Positions 16,773-27,230 are shown, counted from the stretch's first letter. The stretch: DNA of 64,000 nucleotides from Verrucomicrobiia bacterium (GCA_019634625.1 JAHCBA010000009.1:101561-165560), one strand, 5' to 3'. The notes: generated from the sequence alone by a model not told the origin. A program made the numbers and translations.

Positions 16773-17426
16773 ATGTCCGACATATTTCCCAGGTGGACCA
16801 ACCGACTGCCGCGGCTGATTGCCATTGGCGCGATCCTGACCGGAACGGCGGTCAGCGCGGCGGTCTGGTATTACTTCACGCCCAAATACACGCGGGTCGG
16901 GTACCAGCCGGTTCAGCCGGTGCCCTTCTCGCATGCCGTCCATGTGGACCAGCTCGGCATCGACTGCCGGTATTGCCACGATGGGGTGGAGAAGTCGTGG
17001 TACTCGAACGTGCCCTCGGCCTCCTCGTGCATGAACTGCCACAACGCGGTCCTGCCGGGCGATCCGAAGCTGGAACTGGTGCGGGAGAGTTACGCGACGG
17101 GGACGCCGATTCCGTGGGTGCAACTGCACAAGACGCCGGACTACGTGTACTTCAACCACGCGGTGCACGTGAACCGGGGGGTGAGCTGCGTGCATTGCCA
17201 CGGGCAGGTCAACCGGATGGAAGAGGTGTACCACGCCAAGCCGCTGAGCATGGGTTTCTGCCTCGAGTGCCATCGAAACCCGCAGGATTTCCTGCGCGAC
17301 CCGAAGCTGGTGTACGACCTCAACTGGCAGCCGGAAGATCCGGTGGCCCACCGCGACGCGATGCTCAAGGCGGTCCATGACTGGAAGATCCAGTCGTCGC
17401 AGAACTGCTCGACTTGCCACCGATGA
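16773..17426 (+). CDS. actA: Alternative complex III subunit ActA, penta-haem cytochrome c
   Basis: 217 residues. One N-terminal transmembrane helix (about residues 14-35, LIAIGAILTGTAVSAAVWYYF) anchors a periplasmic domain with exactly five CxxCH haem sites: CRYCH, CMNCH, CVHCH, CLECH and CSTCH, the last at the extreme C-terminus. This matches ActA of quinol:acceptor oxidoreductase ACIII, which carries electrons out of the complex. It opens a ten-gene run; its stop overlaps the actB start (ATGA). Confidence 0.95.
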   Translation: MSDIFPRWTNRLPRLIAIGAILTGTAVSAAVWYYFTPKYTRVGYQPVQPVPFSHAVHVDQLGIDCRYCHDGVEKSWYSNVPSASSCMNCHNAVLPGDPKLELVRESYATGTPIPWVQLHKTPDYVYFNHAVHVNRGVSCVHCHGQVNRMEEVYHAKPLSMGFCLECHRNPQDFLRDPKLVYDLNWQPEDPVAHRDAMLKAVHDWKIQSSQNCSTCHR

Positions 17427-20400
17427 AGACCATTCCGCCTCCCTGTCCCGAGCCGGAGTCCGGCGTCCGCTACTGGCGCGGGTTCGACGATCTGGAAGGG
17501 ACTCCTGAGTTTCAGGAGCAACTGGCCAGGGAGTTCCCCGCGGGTGCGAGTGAACTGACCGATCCCACCACCCGGCGGACCTTCGTGAAGCTCATGGGGG
17601 CGTCGATGGCCCTGGCCGGCCTGGGTGTCACGGGATGCCGTCGGCCTGAGGAACGCATATTTCCATTCGGCCGCCAGCCCGAGGGGTATGTCCACGGCGT
17701 GCCGCAGTACTTTGCGACGGCACTGCCGACGCGGACCGGTGCGGTGCCGCTGGTGGCCAAGCAGCACGACGGCCGTCCGGTGAAGGTCGAGGGCAACGCC
17801 CACCATCCGGATAGCAACGGCGGGACCGATGTCTTTGCGCAGGCGTCGATTCTGGACCTGTACGACCCGGACCGCAGTCGCAGGTTCCTGCGGGGCGGAG
17901 TGACGGTATCGCGCGAGGAGGCGTTGGAGTTTCTGGGCGAACTCGGGCGGGGGGCGGCGGCGAATGGCGGGAAGGGACTGGCGGTGCTCGCGGGGCGGGG
18001 AACGTCGCCCTCCCGGGCCAGGATGCGGGCGGCGCTGGCGCAGAAGTGTCCCCAGGCGCGCTGGTACACCTACGAATCGGTCGATTTCGACATTCATCGT
18101 CAGGGCGCGCAAGTGGCCACCGGACAGCCGGTGGGGCCGTATTACCGGGTGGACCAGGCGCAGGTCATCGTCTCGCTCGACTGCGATTTTCTGGGTCGCG
18201 AAGAGGAAAGCGCGCGGTACAGCCGGGGCTTTGCCCGGGGCCGCAAGGCGGAGACGGTCCACGACACGTTGAACCGGCTGTACATCGCGGAGGCGCTGAT
18301 GTCGGTGACCGGGGCGAACGCCGACCATCGGTTGCGGCTGGCGGCGGGCCAGGTGTTTCCGCTGACGGCGGCGCTGGCGGCGGCGATTCTGCCCGAGGGA
18401 CCGCTTCGGGAGGCTTGCGCGGCGGTGCCGCAGCCGGCCGGGGTGGATGCGCGTTGGATTGCGGAATGCGCCGCCGATCTGGTGGCCCATCGGGGACACG
18501 CGCTGGTTCTGCCGGGGCACAGTCAGCCCTTGGCGGTGCATGTTCTGGCGCATGCGATCAACGGGGCGCTGGGCGCGGTGGGCAGGACCGTCGAGTACCG
18601 TCCCGCCCCGGTTCCCCAGGACGGCACGCTGGCCGAACTGGCGTCCGCGCTTCAGGCGGGGCAGGTGGAGACGCTGATCGTGCTGGAGGGCAACCCGGTG
18701 TACGCGGCGCCGGCGGATCTCAATTGGGCGGAGGCCCAGCGCAAGGCGAAGACGGTGGTGCGCTTCGGATATTACGAGGACGAGACCACGGAGCGCAGCG
18801 ACTGGCATTTCCCGGCGACGCATTATCTGGAGTCGTGGGGCGATGCACGCACCAGCGATGGAACTCTCGTGGCGGTGCAGCCGCTGATTGCGCCGCTGTT
18901 CGGTGGATTGACCGACGTCGAGTTCCTGGGACGGCTGGCCGGTCAAAGTCCGGCACGCGGGTACGACATGGTCCGGGAAACCTTCTTCGAGCTGGCGGGA
19001 ACGCGGTCGGAGGAGGCCTGGGGCCGGTTCCTGCACGATGGATTCGTGAAGGACAGCGCCTCGCGTCCCCAGACGGCGACGGTGGATGCGGCGGCGGTGA
19101 CGCAGGTGGTGAGTGCGGCGGGCCGGCTGCCGGTGCCGGCGGTGGACCGGATCGAGCTGGTGTTTCATCGGGACGGCAAGATCGACGACGGCCGGTGGGC
19201 GAACAACGCCTGGCTGCAGGAGCTGCCGGACGCCATCACCAAGATCACCTGGGACAATGCGGCGTTGATCAGCCGGCGGACGGCGTCCGAGCTGGGGTTG
19301 ACCAATGGGGAGCGGGTCACGATTGAGGTGGGGGGGCGGAGCCTGTCGGCACCGATCTGGGTGATGCCGGGCATGGCGGATTTCACGGTGGCCCTGGCCC
19401 TTGGGTATGGGCGGACGCATCCGGGGCGGGTGGCGTGCTTCGAGGGGAAGCCGGTCGGATTCAACGCCGGGGTGTTGAGGACGACGGGAACGCCTTGGAT
19501 GGTGCCGGGGGCGAAGCTGACCGGAACCCGTCAGACCTTCGACTTTGCGACCACGCAGACGCACTGGGCGATGAGCGGGCGGCCGATCGTGCGCGAGGCC
19601 AACGTTGCGCAGTTCCAGAAGTTCCCGGGGTTTGCGAAGAACTTCGATCTGGAGGCGCACGCCGGGCACATCCCGGTCGGTCCGGACGGCCATCCGAAGC
19701 CCCTTTACAAGACGCCCTACGAGGAGCGGCCGGAGGAGCAGAAGAGCGATCTGCATCAGTGGGCGATGTCGATCGACTTGAGCGCCTGCACCGGATGCGG
19801 TGCCTGTGTGATCGCGTGCCAGAGCGAGAACAACATCCCGATCGTCGGCAAGGATCAGGTGATCCGGGGCCGGGAGATGCACTGGTTGCGGATCGACCGG
19901 TATTTCACGGGGTACCGCAAGGGCCAGCGCAACAAGCTGATTTCGGACGATCGACAGTGGCGGGAGGGTTGGATTGACGATCCGCAGGTGGTGACACAGC
20001 CGATGATGTGTCAGCACTGCGAGAAGGCCCCGTGCGAAAGCGTCTGCCCGGTGAACGCGACCGTTCACGACGCGGAAGGGCTCAATGTCATGGCGTACAA
20101 CCGCTGTGTCGGGACGCGGTATTGTTCGAACAACTGCGCGTGGAAGGTGCGGCGGTTCAACTATTTCGATTACAACAAGCGCCCGGGCAACTACGGCGAC
20201 ACGTCGATGGGCCAGCGCGGTTACCTGTACCGCGGTCCGCTGGCCAGGCGAAGCGCCTCGGAGCTGGAACTGATCCGGATGGCGAAGAACCCGGAGGTGT
20301 CGGTGCGGATGCGCGGGGTGATGGAGAAATGCACCTTCTGCACCCAGCGGATCGAGACGGCGAAGATTGCGCGCAAGGTGAAGGCGGGGGCCAGCGGGGA

Positions 20401-20749
20401 CGTGCAGGTGACCGACCGGGACGGCTTGAAGACGGCGTGCCAGCAGGCGTGCCCGGCGGAGGCGATCGTCTTCGGCAACCAGCTCGAAGCGGGCAGCCGG
20501 GTCAACCAGTGGAAGAAGAATCCCCGGGACTACACGGTCCTTGGCTTTCTCGACACGCGGCCGCGCCTCACCTATCTCGCGAAGCTGCGAAATCCGAATC
20601 CGCGGATGCCCGACTACCAGGAGGTGCCGATGAGCATCCGCGAGTACGAAATCATGTATCACTCGGATCCATTCACCCCGCATGGAGCGGCCCATGACGG
20701 GGCGGCCGCGGGGACGACAGGGACGGCCGGGCAGGAGGGAGGACACTGA
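17423..20749 (+). CDS. actB: Alternative complex III subunit ActB, molybdopterin-oxidoreductase-like with iron-sulfur domain
   Basis: 1108 residues starting at the ATG that overlaps the actA stop; an in-frame ATG 9 bp earlier is possible. A Tat-like signal ([20 protein letters not shown], then TGC) lies around residues 45-67. The large N-terminal part resembles molybdopterin oxidoreductases, which in ACIII carry no cofactor. The C-terminal ferredoxin part (about residues 775-1035) has four Cys groups: [35 protein letters not shown] and CTFC with CQQACP. In known ACIII this holds [4Fe-4S] and [3Fe-4S] clusters that link the quinol site to ActA/ActE haems. The actC start overlaps the stop by one base. 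Confidence 0.95.
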   Translation: MKTIPPPCPEPESGVRYWRGFDDLEGTPEFQEQLAREFPAGASELTDPTTRRTFVKLMGASMALAGLGVTGCRRPEERIFPFGRQPEGYVHGVPQYFATALPTRTGAVPLVAKQHDGRPVKVEGNAHHPDSNGGTDVFAQASILDLYDPDRSRRFLRGGVTVSREEALEFLGELGRGAAANGGKGLAVLAGRGTSPSRARMRAALAQKCPQARWYTYESVDFDIHRQGAQVATGQPVGPYYRVDQAQVIVSLDCDFLGREEESARYSRGFARGRKAETVHDTLNRLYIAEALMSVTGANADHRLRLAAGQVFPLTAALAAAILPEGPLREACAAVPQPAGVDARWIAECAADLVAHRGHALVLPGHSQPLAVHVLAHAINGALGAVGRTVEYRPAPVPQDGTLAELASALQAGQVETLIVLEGNPVYAAPADLNWAEAQRKAKTVVRFGYYEDETTERSDWHFPATHYLESWGDARTSDGTLVAVQPLIAPLFGGLTDVEFLGRLAGQSPARGYDMVRETFFELAGTRSEEAWGRFLHDGFVKDSASRPQTATVDAAAVTQVVSAAGRLPVPAVDRIELVFHRDGKIDDGRWANNAWLQELPDAITKITWDNAALISRRTASELGLTNGERVTIEVGGRSLSAPIWVMPGMADFTVALALGYGRTHPGRVACFEGKPVGFNAGVLRTTGTPWMVPGAKLTGTRQTFDFATTQTHWAMSGRPIVREANVAQFQKFPGFAKNFDLEAHAGHIPVGPDGHPKPLYKTPYEERPEEQKSDLHQWAMSIDLSACTGCGACVIACQSENNIPIVGKDQVIRGREMHWLRIDRYFTGYRKGQRNKLISDDRQWREGWIDDPQVVTQPMMCQHCEKAPCESVCPVNATVHDAEGLNVMAYNRCVGTRYCSNNCAWKVRRFNYFDYNKRPGNYGDTSMGQRGYLYRGPLARRSASELELIRMAKNPEVSVRMRGVMEKCTFCTQRIETAKIARKVKAGASGDVQVTDRDGLKTACQQACPAEAIVFGNQLEAGSRVNQWKKNPRDYTVLGFLDTRPRLTYLAKLRNPNPRMPDYQEVPMSIREYEIMYHSDPFTPHGAAHDGAAAGTTGTAGQEGGH

Positions 20750-22185
20750 TGGCCCACGCGATCGACAAGATCCCACCGTACGTCGTCGCGCCTCCGCCGG
20801 AGCTGGAGCGCGTGCCGCTGGTGCTGAACCAGCGTCCGCATTCGTGGATTTCCGACAAGATAGCGGGCATTGCGGAAGGGAAGACGCCGACGTGGTGGTG
20901 GATCGCCCTGGCGATCAGCATGACCGGCATGCTGACGATGTTCGGCATGATCGTGTATCTCATCTCGACCGGGGTGGGCGTCTGGGGCTTGAACCAGCCG
21001 GCGGCCTGGGCGTGGGACATCACGAACTTCGTTTTCTGGATCGGCATCGGCCATGCAGGAACGCTGATTTCCGCCATTCTGTGCCTGTTGCGGCAGAGGT
21101 GGCGGACTTCGATCAACCGGGCGGCCGAGGCGATGACGCTCTTTGCGGTGGTGTGCGCCGGAATTTTCCCGGTGGTGCATACGGGTCGGATCTGGTACGC
21201 GCTGATGCCGGGGTATCTCATTCCGTTTCCCAACGCCAATGAGATCTGGCCGCAATTCCGGTCGCCGTTGCTGTGGGATGTCTTCGCGGTCTCGACCTAC
21301 GGAACGGTGTCGTTGTTGTTCTGGTACACCGGGTTGATTCCGGACCTGGCGACCATGCGGGACCGGGCGGTGTCGAAGGTGAAGAAATTCCTGTACGGGT
21401 TGTTCGCGCTGGGCTGGAACGGATCGAACCGGCACTGGTGCAACTACGAGAAGGCGTACCTGATTCTGGCCGGGTTGAGCACGCCGCTGGTGTTGTCGGT
21501 GCACTCGGTGGTGTCCTTCGACTTTGCGGTCTCGCAGGTGCCCGGATGGCACACGACGATCTTCCCGCCCTACTTCGTGGCCGGGGCGATCTTCTCAGGG
21601 TTCGGGATGGTGCTGACGCTGCTGGTGCCGTTACGGAGCATCTGCGGGTTGCAGGATGTGATCACCACGCGGCACATCGAACTGATGTGCAAGGTGATAT
21701 TAGCGACCGGTTCGATGGTCGGGTACGCGTACGCGATGGAATTCTTCATCGCGTGGTACGGGGGCAATCCGTACGAATTGTACGCCTTCCAGAACCGGGC
21801 TTTCGGACCCTACTGGTGGGCGTACTGGATCATGGTGAGCTGCAACGTGATCAGCCCGCATCTGTTCTGGTTCAAGTGGTGCCGGACGAGGATGTGGTTC
21901 GTGTTTGCGGTTTCGATCGTGGTGAACATCGGGATGTGGTTCGAACGGTTTGTCATCATCGTGACCTCGCTGCACCGCGACTATCTCCCCTCGAGCTGGG
22001 GATATTTCAGCCCGACCTACGTGGATGTGCTGACCTTCGTGGGCAGCTTCGGGCTGTTCTGCACACTCTTCCTGTTGTTCATGCGGTTCCTGCCGATGAT
22101 CGCCATTGCGGAGGTGAAGGCGGTCACACCGCAGGCTGACCCGCATCATCCGCTGGGCGGCGCCCGGTTGGGAGGGACACACTGA
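20749..22185 (+). CDS. actC: Alternative complex III subunit ActC, NrfD/PsrC-like membrane protein
   Basis: 478-residue polytopic membrane subunit with around ten hydrophobic segments (for example [20 protein letters not shown] and [20 protein letters not shown]). It belongs to the NrfD/PolSR-C family and forms a quinol-binding membrane arm of ACIII. Conserved stretches include [40 protein letters not shown] and [20 protein letters not shown], including His residues typical for this subunit. Start and stop overlap neighbours by one base, indicating tight coupling. Confidence 0.95.
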   Translation: MAHAIDKIPPYVVAPPPELERVPLVLNQRPHSWISDKIAGIAEGKTPTWWWIALAISMTGMLTMFGMIVYLISTGVGVWGLNQPAAWAWDITNFVFWIGIGHAGTLISAILCLLRQRWRTSINRAAEAMTLFAVVCAGIFPVVHTGRIWYALMPGYLIPFPNANEIWPQFRSPLLWDVFAVSTYGTVSLLFWYTGLIPDLATMRDRAVSKVKKFLYGLFALGWNGSNRHWCNYEKAYLILAGLSTPLVLSVHSVVSFDFAVSQVPGWHTTIFPPYFVAGAIFSGFGMVLTLLVPLRSICGLQDVITTRHIELMCKVILATGSMVGYAYAMEFFIAWYGGNPYELYAFQNRAFGPYWWAYWIMVSCNVISPHLFWFKWCRTRMWFVFAVSIVVNIGMWFERFVIIVTSLHRDYLPSSWGYFSPTYVDVLTFVGSFGLFCTLFLLFMRFLPMIAIAEVKAVTPQADPHHPLGGARLGGTH

Positions 22186-22724
22186 TGAGCACCGACGCAC
22201 GACCCTATGCGCTGATGGCCGAGGTGGAATCGCCGTCGGCGGCGTTGAGAGCGGCCGAGGCGATCCGGGAAGCCGGCTACAAGCGGTGGGATGTTCACAC
22301 GCCGTATCCGATCCACGGGCTCGACGGGGCCATGGGCCTGCGCAACTCGCGGGTGGGATGGTTCACCTTCGTCGGGGGCACCACCGGGTTCACGCTGGGC
22401 ATGCTGATGATCTGGTGGATGGGGAAGATCGATTACGCGATCCCCGTGGGCGGCAAGCCGCTGTTCAGCCCGATCTTCTCGTTTCCGGTGGCGTACGAGC
22501 TGACCATTCTCCTGGGGGCGTTCGGGACGCTGTTCGGAATGGCCCTGCTGAACCGGCTGCCGCGCCACTATCATCCGCTGTTGAAGCATCCCCGGTTCCG
22601 GCAGGTCACCCATGACAAGATCTTCGTGGTGATTGAATGCGCGGATCCCAAGTTCTCCGAGACCGAGACCCGGCAACTGCTGGAACGGGTCGGGGGGCGC
22701 AATGTGGAGACGGTGGAGGACTGA
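22185..22724 (+). CDS. actD: Alternative complex III subunit ActD (DUF3341)
   Basis: 179 residues. The soluble N-terminus (YALMAEVESPSAALRAAEAI, then GYKRWDVHTPYPIHGLD) is the DUF3341 signature, followed by two transmembrane helices (GWFTFVGGTTGFTLGMLMIW and ELTILLGAFGTLFGMALLN). A C-terminal cytoplasmic segment has HDKIFVVIE. It is a structural ACIII subunit without cofactors. Confidence 0.93.
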   Translation: MSTDARPYALMAEVESPSAALRAAEAIREAGYKRWDVHTPYPIHGLDGAMGLRNSRVGWFTFVGGTTGFTLGMLMIWWMGKIDYAIPVGGKPLFSPIFSFPVAYELTILLGAFGTLFGMALLNRLPRHYHPLLKHPRFRQVTHDKIFVVIECADPKFSETETRQLLERVGGRNVETVED

Positions 22725-22726
22725 CC

Positions 22727-23380
22727 ATGCGTTATTTCCTCGCCCTATTCGCCCTGACGTGCGTGCTGGTGGTGGTGGTTGCCGGGCCGCGCGGCTCGAC
22801 CTCGCGGCGTCCGCCCATTGAGATCTGGGATGACATGGACCGGCAGTTGAAGCTGCGACCGCAGGCGGTCGCCGGATTTGAAGGATGGCAGGATGCCCGG
22901 ACCTCGCGACCCTGGGTGGCGGGCACGGTGCCCCGGTTGGAGCCTGTGCGGGTGGGTGGCAACCTGGTGCATCGCTTCGAGGATCACCCGGTGATCACGG
23001 GCCGTGAGGCGGTTCAGACCAACCATGTGGAATCAATTCCGCTTCCGGTCACGGAGCGCCTGCTGGCGCGGGGACGGGAGCGTTATGGGATCCACTGCAC
23101 GCCGTGCCATGGTGCGACCGGGGACGGCAACGGGATCGTCAAGCGGTTCGGCCATGCGGCGATTCCGGCGTTGACCGATGAGGCCCGGGTGCGTTTGCCG
23201 GACGGCTACCTGTACCAGGTGATCCAGATGGGGAGTCCGAGCGGCCTGATGGGGCCCTATGGAGCCCAGATCGAGATTGAAGATCGCTGGGCGATCGTGG
23301 CCTACATGCGAGCGCTGCAATTGTCGCGCCTTGGCCAGCCCGAGGACTTACCCGAAACCGTCCGAGTGACGCTCAAATAG
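22727..23380 (+). CDS. actE: Alternative complex III subunit ActE, mono-haem cytochrome c
   Basis: 217 residues from the ATG at 22727, two bases after actD. A single N-terminal hydrophobic segment (YFLALFALTCVLVVVVAG) anchors or exports the protein. One haem site, CTPCH, sits in ERYGIHCTPCHGATGDGNGI, and GLMGPYG is a candidate distal-Met region. WAIVAYMRALQLSR is the usual C-terminal helix. It is an electron carrier of ACIII. Confidence 0.93.
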   Translation: MRYFLALFALTCVLVVVVAGPRGSTSRRPPIEIWDDMDRQLKLRPQAVAGFEGWQDARTSRPWVAGTVPRLEPVRVGGNLVHRFEDHPVITGREAVQTNHVESIPLPVTERLLARGRERYGIHCTPCHGATGDGNGIVKRFGHAAIPALTDEARVRLPDGYLYQVIQMGSPSGLMGPYGAQIEIEDRWAIVAYMRALQLSRLGQPEDLPETVRVTLK

Positions 23381-23386
23381 TCTGCC

Positions 23387-24634
23387 ATGGCCTCCACCGC
23401 CGCCGTTTCACCCTCTGTTCCGGTCTCCGCCGAGGCTCCGCCCTGGCTGACGCGCCTGCCCTTCCTGCTCACCGTGGTGGGCGGGTTTGGCGTGCTGCTG
23501 GGGATTGTGGTTCCCTCGCTGCAGAAGCAGTTCGCCTTTTCCTGGCTGCTGGCGTTCATGTTTTATCTCAGCCTGATGTTGGGCGGGCTGTTTCTGGTGA
23601 TCCTGCATCACCTGTTCGATGCCCAATGGTCGGTGCCGATCCGCCGGGTGACCGAGCATCTGGCCTGTCTGGCGCCGCTGATGGCGGTGTTTTTCGTGCC
23701 GATCGCCTTCAACGCGCTGTTTGCGGGGCCGGAGAAGGCGCTGTTTGCCTGGATGCACTCCGATGCGGCGACCGACCATGCGCTGTACGCGAAGAAGCAG
23801 TTGTTCAACCGCCCTGCCTGGCTGGTGGTGTCACTGGGCCTCTTATGGACCTGGCACTGGCTCACCCGGGAATTGCGCAAGGCATCGGTCGAGCAGGATC
23901 GGACCGGGGCGGCCTCCTGCACCCGGCGGATGCGGTTCCTGTCGGCGATGGGAATTTTCGTGTTTGCGCTGACGCTGACGTTCGGGGCGATTTTGTGGAT
24001 GAAGTCACTGCAGTGGCAGTGGTTCTCGACGATGTACGGGGTGTATTACTTTGCGGCGAGCGTCTGGCTGACGGTGGCGACGGTGTATGTGATCGTGCTG
24101 CATCTTCAGCGGACCGGCCCGTTGTCGGCGGTGGTGCAGCCGGTGACCTACCATGATCTCGGGAAACTGTTCTTCGCCTTCACGGTGTTCTACGCGTACA
24201 TCGCCTTTTCGCAGTACTTCCTGATCTGGAACGCGAACATTCCGGAGGAGACCTTCTGGTACGTGGCACGCGAGCAGGGGTCGTGGTGGAGCGTGGGGCT
24301 GCTGATGGTGTTCGGTCATTTCTTCGTTCCCTTTCTGATCCTGCTGCGCATCGACACCAAGATGTCCTACACGGTGATGATCCCGATGGCGGTATGGGCG
24401 TGGCTGATGCATTTCTGCGACCTGTCGTTCAACATCATGCCGGTGCTGCATCCGGAGGGATTTGTGGTGCACTGGCTGGATCTGAGCTGTCTGGCGTTGA
24501 TGGGGGGCGTGCTGGCGACGTACTTCATCCGTGATTTCAGGGGGCACGCGCCGTTTCCGCAGAAGGATCCCCGGATGGCGGAGTGTCTTGGAATCCACCT
24601 GAGTGCGGGTGGGAAAGAGGGAGGTGCGCATTGA
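23387..24634 (+). CDS. actF: Alternative complex III subunit ActF, membrane quinol-binding subunit
   Basis: 415-residue paralogue of ActC with about ten membrane helices (for example LLAFMFYLSLMLGGLFLVIL and FAFTVFYAYIAFSQYFLIWN). Family landmarks are FLLTVVGGFGVLLGI, HHLFDAQWSVPIRRVTEHLA, and KKQLFNRPAWLV. No haem motif is present. It is the second membrane arm of ACIII. Its stop overlaps the start of the next small gene (TTGA). Confidence 0.93.
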   Translation: MASTAAVSPSVPVSAEAPPWLTRLPFLLTVVGGFGVLLGIVVPSLQKQFAFSWLLAFMFYLSLMLGGLFLVILHHLFDAQWSVPIRRVTEHLACLAPLMAVFFVPIAFNALFAGPEKALFAWMHSDAATDHALYAKKQLFNRPAWLVVSLGLLWTWHWLTRELRKASVEQDRTGAASCTRRMRFLSAMGIFVFALTLTFGAILWMKSLQWQWFSTMYGVYYFAASVWLTVATVYVIVLHLQRTGPLSAVVQPVTYHDLGKLFFAFTVFYAYIAFSQYFLIWNANIPEETFWYVAREQGSWWSVGLLMVFGHFFVPFLILLRIDTKMSYTVMIPMAVWAWLMHFCDLSFNIMPVLHPEGFVVHWLDLSCLALMGGVLATYFIRDFRGHAPFPQKDPRMAECLGIHLSAGGKEGGAH

Positions 24635-25005
24635 GCCCGGATAACGGTTGCTGTTCGCGGGCCACCCTGAACTGGGTGGGGGTGATCGGAGCGTTTTTCA
24701 CGATGCTGGTGCTGGTGCTGGCGCTGAGGCATTACACGTCGGTGCCGGACGTGAACCAGGCGCGCGCCTCGGAGCGGGCGAAGGTTCTGGCGGAGACGAG
24801 GCAGAAGGAGGCCCTGGAGTTGTCCACCGCCGCATGGATCGATCAGGAGAAGAACCTGGTCCGGCTGCCGAATGACATCGCGATGGCGATGACGGTGGAG
24901 ATGTGGCGGGATCCGGCCCAGGCGCGTGCCGCGCTGCTGGAACGTGCCGGGAAGGCCTTCTTCGTTCCGCCCCCGCCCCCGGAGGCTCCGAGCGAGTGGG
25001 AATGA
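24631..25005 (+). CDS. Small single-helix protein of the ACIII operon
   Basis: 124 residues if started at the TTG at 24631. This start is favoured because it overlaps the actF stop (TTGA) and has GGAGGTG seven bases upstream. It has one transmembrane helix (LNWVGVIGAFFTMLVLVLAL) and a soluble part with a charged helix (ARASERAKVLAETRQKEALE) ending in a Pro-rich tail (VPPPPPEAPSEWE). No cofactor motif is visible. It may be a small accessory subunit comparable in position to ActG, but I do not recognise the family. Confidence 0.7.
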   Translation: MSPDNGCCSRATLNWVGVIGAFFTMLVLVLALRHYTSVPDVNQARASERAKVLAETRQKEALELSTAAWIDQEKNLVRLPNDIAMAMTVEMWRDPAQARAALLERAGKAFFVPPPPPEAPSEWE

Positions 25006-25053
25006 GCATGGGAGTGAGTGGATGAGGGGGAGCCTTCGACTGTTTCGCATCGC

Positions 25054-26511
25054 ATGAGTCCGTCAACGTATTCGCCTACAGGGCGCGAGGGGGTCCCCAC
25101 ATTGGCCGAGGTGGATGCGTCGTGCCGGTGGCTGGCCTGCCTGCTGGTTCCCAAGGCGGCGGCCTGGGGCGTCATCGGGACCCTTTTGTTGCTCGTCGCC
25201 TCCATCAAGCTGCATGCGCCCGGGTTGGGAGCGGACCATGCGTGGCTTGGGTACGGGAGGCTGGCGCCGGCGGGTTGGAGTGCGCTGGTCTATGGCTTTG
25301 TTGGGCAGGCGGCGATGGCGGTGGGCTTGTGGGTGGTGGCCCGGGCGTCGCGTCAGCGGTTGCAGGCGCCATTCCTGATCGGGTTGGGGGGGGCCTGTTG
25401 GAACCTGGGAATCCTGGGAGGCGTCGTCGGCGTCCTGGCGGGTTACTCGACGGGCCGGGAGTGGTTGGAGATGCCGGTTTGGGCGATGACCTTCGCCGTG
25501 ATCGGGGCCGCGTTCGTCGGGGTGGCCGGATGGATGACCTTCGCGACCCGGACCGAGGAGCAGACCTATCCCTCCGCGTGGTTCGTGTTGCTGGGGTTGC
25601 TGGCCTTCGTGTGGGTGGGGACGGTGGCGTTGCTGATGTTGGGCGGGGAAGGGGTTCGCGGGGTGACGCAGGTGCTGGTGCAGCGCTGGTTTGCGGGCGG
25701 GGTGAGCAAGCTCTGGCTGGGCGGCATCGCGGCGGGGATCGTCTTTCATTTCCTGCCGTTGCTGGCGAACCGGCCGTTGGCGAGCCGGCCGTTGGCGCTG
25801 ATCGGATTCTGGAGCCTGGCGGTGTTCACGCCTTGGGCGATCACGATGCACGGGGATCCGTTTCCCCGTTGGGTGGTGAGCCTGGGGATGGCGGGTCAGG
25901 CGTTGGGCATGATCGGGCTGGTGTCGATTGCGCTGAACTGGTGGAAGACCGCCGAGGGGGCGCTGGGCGCGGTATTCTCGGGTGGACCGGGCCGCCTGCT
26001 GGGCGCGGCGGCGATGGCCTACGTGGCGGGCTGGGGCATTCAGTATCTGGCCGGGCTGCCGCAGGCGGCGGCGGTGTTGCGGTTGACATGGATTCACCAG
26101 GGGCAGGACTGGCTCTGGGTGGGCGGCGCGGTCGGGCTGGCGGTCATGGCGGTGGTGCCGGAGATGGTCGAGCGGGCGACCGGGCGGCCCTTGAACTCCG
26201 GCCTCATGAACTGGAACGGGCGGCTGATGCTGATCGGGGTGGGGTTGATCGCCATTCCGCTGCTGCTGGCGGGTGTGGTGCAGGGGCTTGGATTGAATTC
26301 GGGCACCCGGCCGTTTCTGGAGGTGCTTCGTGGAAGCATGCACTGGGTTCGATTGAGCACGCTGGGGTACATGGTCCTTCTGGCAGGGCAACTGGTCTTC
26401 CTGCTGGCCGTGATGGGCTGGTGGCGCACGGCGGTGAGGGAATGGATGGCCGGGGTGGTGGCGTACTGGTCTGCGCCGGTATCGGATGACCGGATGGAGG
26501 TGCGTTCATGA
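25054..26511 (+). CDS. CcoN-like (cbb3 oxidase subunit I) protein lacking most metal ligands
   Basis: 485 residues from the ATG at 25054 (a GTG at 25018 is an alternative). About twelve hydrophobic segments follow the CcoN pattern: WLGYGRLAPAGWSALVYGF corresponds to the helix II region, VFHFLPLLANRP to the helix after the CuB helix, FPRWVVSLGM to the segment after the His-His pair, and RPLNSGLMNWNGRLMLIG to the last core helices. But the residues that bind haem and copper in CcoN are mostly gone: the helix II His position is Gly/Trp, HN of the CuB helix is replaced, the His-His pair reads Ile-Thr, and the crosslinking Tyr is Phe. Only six His remain (54, 62, 232, 266, 348, 430). It is probably not an active oxidase. 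The stop overlaps the next gene (ATGA). Confidence 0.75.
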   Translation: MSPSTYSPTGREGVPTLAEVDASCRWLACLLVPKAAAWGVIGTLLLLVASIKLHAPGLGADHAWLGYGRLAPAGWSALVYGFVGQAAMAVGLWVVARASRQRLQAPFLIGLGGACWNLGILGGVVGVLAGYSTGREWLEMPVWAMTFAVIGAAFVGVAGWMTFATRTEEQTYPSAWFVLLGLLAFVWVGTVALLMLGGEGVRGVTQVLVQRWFAGGVSKLWLGGIAAGIVFHFLPLLANRPLASRPLALIGFWSLAVFTPWAITMHGDPFPRWVVSLGMAGQALGMIGLVSIALNWWKTAEGALGAVFSGGPGRLLGAAAMAYVAGWGIQYLAGLPQAAAVLRLTWIHQGQDWLWVGGAVGLAVMAVVPEMVERATGRPLNSGLMNWNGRLMLIGVGLIAIPLLLAGVVQGLGLNSGTRPFLEVLRGSMHWVRLSTLGYMVLLAGQLVFLLAVMGWWRTAVREWMAGVVAYWSAPVSDDRMEVRS

Positions 26512-27230
26512 AGTCGGCACCGTTGATCTTTCTGGGGATTCTGCTGGGTCTGGCGGGGTCGTGGTGGGGGATGGTGGTGGGCCCGAAGCTGCAGTTGGGG
26601 AGCGCCTCCGCGGTTGAGGTGAAGGGTTCGAGTGTGCATTACCCGCCGGTGCGGCCTGGTTTGGCGAAGCAGGGAGCCGAGATCTATCGGCGCGAGGGAT
26701 GCAATGCCTGCCACAGCCAGCTGGTCCGGCCTGCGGGGTTTGGGTTCGATCTGGGGCTGGGCTGGGGTCCGCGCCGCACGGTGGGGCAGGACTATCTGCG
26801 CGATGACCCGGTGATGCTGGGGCATGTCCGGGTGGGACCGGATCTGGCGAACATCGGATTGCGATTGGGGGCTGGCGACACCAATGCGCAGCCGACGATG
26901 GTGGCGTATCAGTTGCGGCACTTGTACGACCCGCGCGGTGCGATGCCGGGATCGATCATGCCGGCGTACCGGCACCTTTTCCGGCTGCAACCGATCGAGG
27001 GCCAACGGTCGCCCGATGCCCTCAATTTGAACGGCCCGGCGGCACCGCCGGAAGGATTCCAAGTGGTTCCCACGGACGAGGCGAAAGCGCTGATGGCCTA
27101 TCTCTTGAGCCTGCAATCGCCGGTCTCCCTGAAGGAGGCGCCGATCCTCAGCCGCCCGGGCGAGGAATCGGAAGAGGAGGAGGAAGAGGCGACCAACGAT
27201 GTGGCCGAGGTGGCGATACTGACCCGATGA
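26508..27230 (+). CDS. CcoO-like mono-haem cytochrome c
   Basis: 240 residues. An N-terminal membrane helix (LIFLGILLGLAGSWWGMVV) is followed by the CcoO-type haem region EIYRREGCNACHSQLVRP, WGPRRTVGQDYLRDDPVMLG, RVGPDLANIG, HLYDPR and SIMPAY, where the Met is the likely distal ligand. In cbb3 oxidases this subunit feeds electrons into CcoN. The C-terminus ends in an acidic run (EESEEEEEEATND), unusual for the family. Both ends overlap neighbours by 4 bp. Confidence 0.88.
   Translation: MKSAPLIFLGILLGLAGSWWGMVVGPKLQLGSASAVEVKGSSVHYPPVRPGLAKQGAEIYRREGCNACHSQLVRPAGFGFDLGLGWGPRRTVGQDYLRDDPVMLGHVRVGPDLANIGLRLGAGDTNAQPTMVAYQLRHLYDPRGAMPGSIMPAYRHLFRLQPIEGQRSPDALNLNGPAAPPEGFQVVPTDEAKALMAYLLSLQSPVSLKEAPILSRPGEESEEEEEEATNDVAEVAILTR

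Noticed and set aside
17141-20776. 1211-codon frame on the minus strand opposite actA/actB
   Set aside because: Arg-rich, no domain, fully opposite intact ActB with Fe-S motifs.
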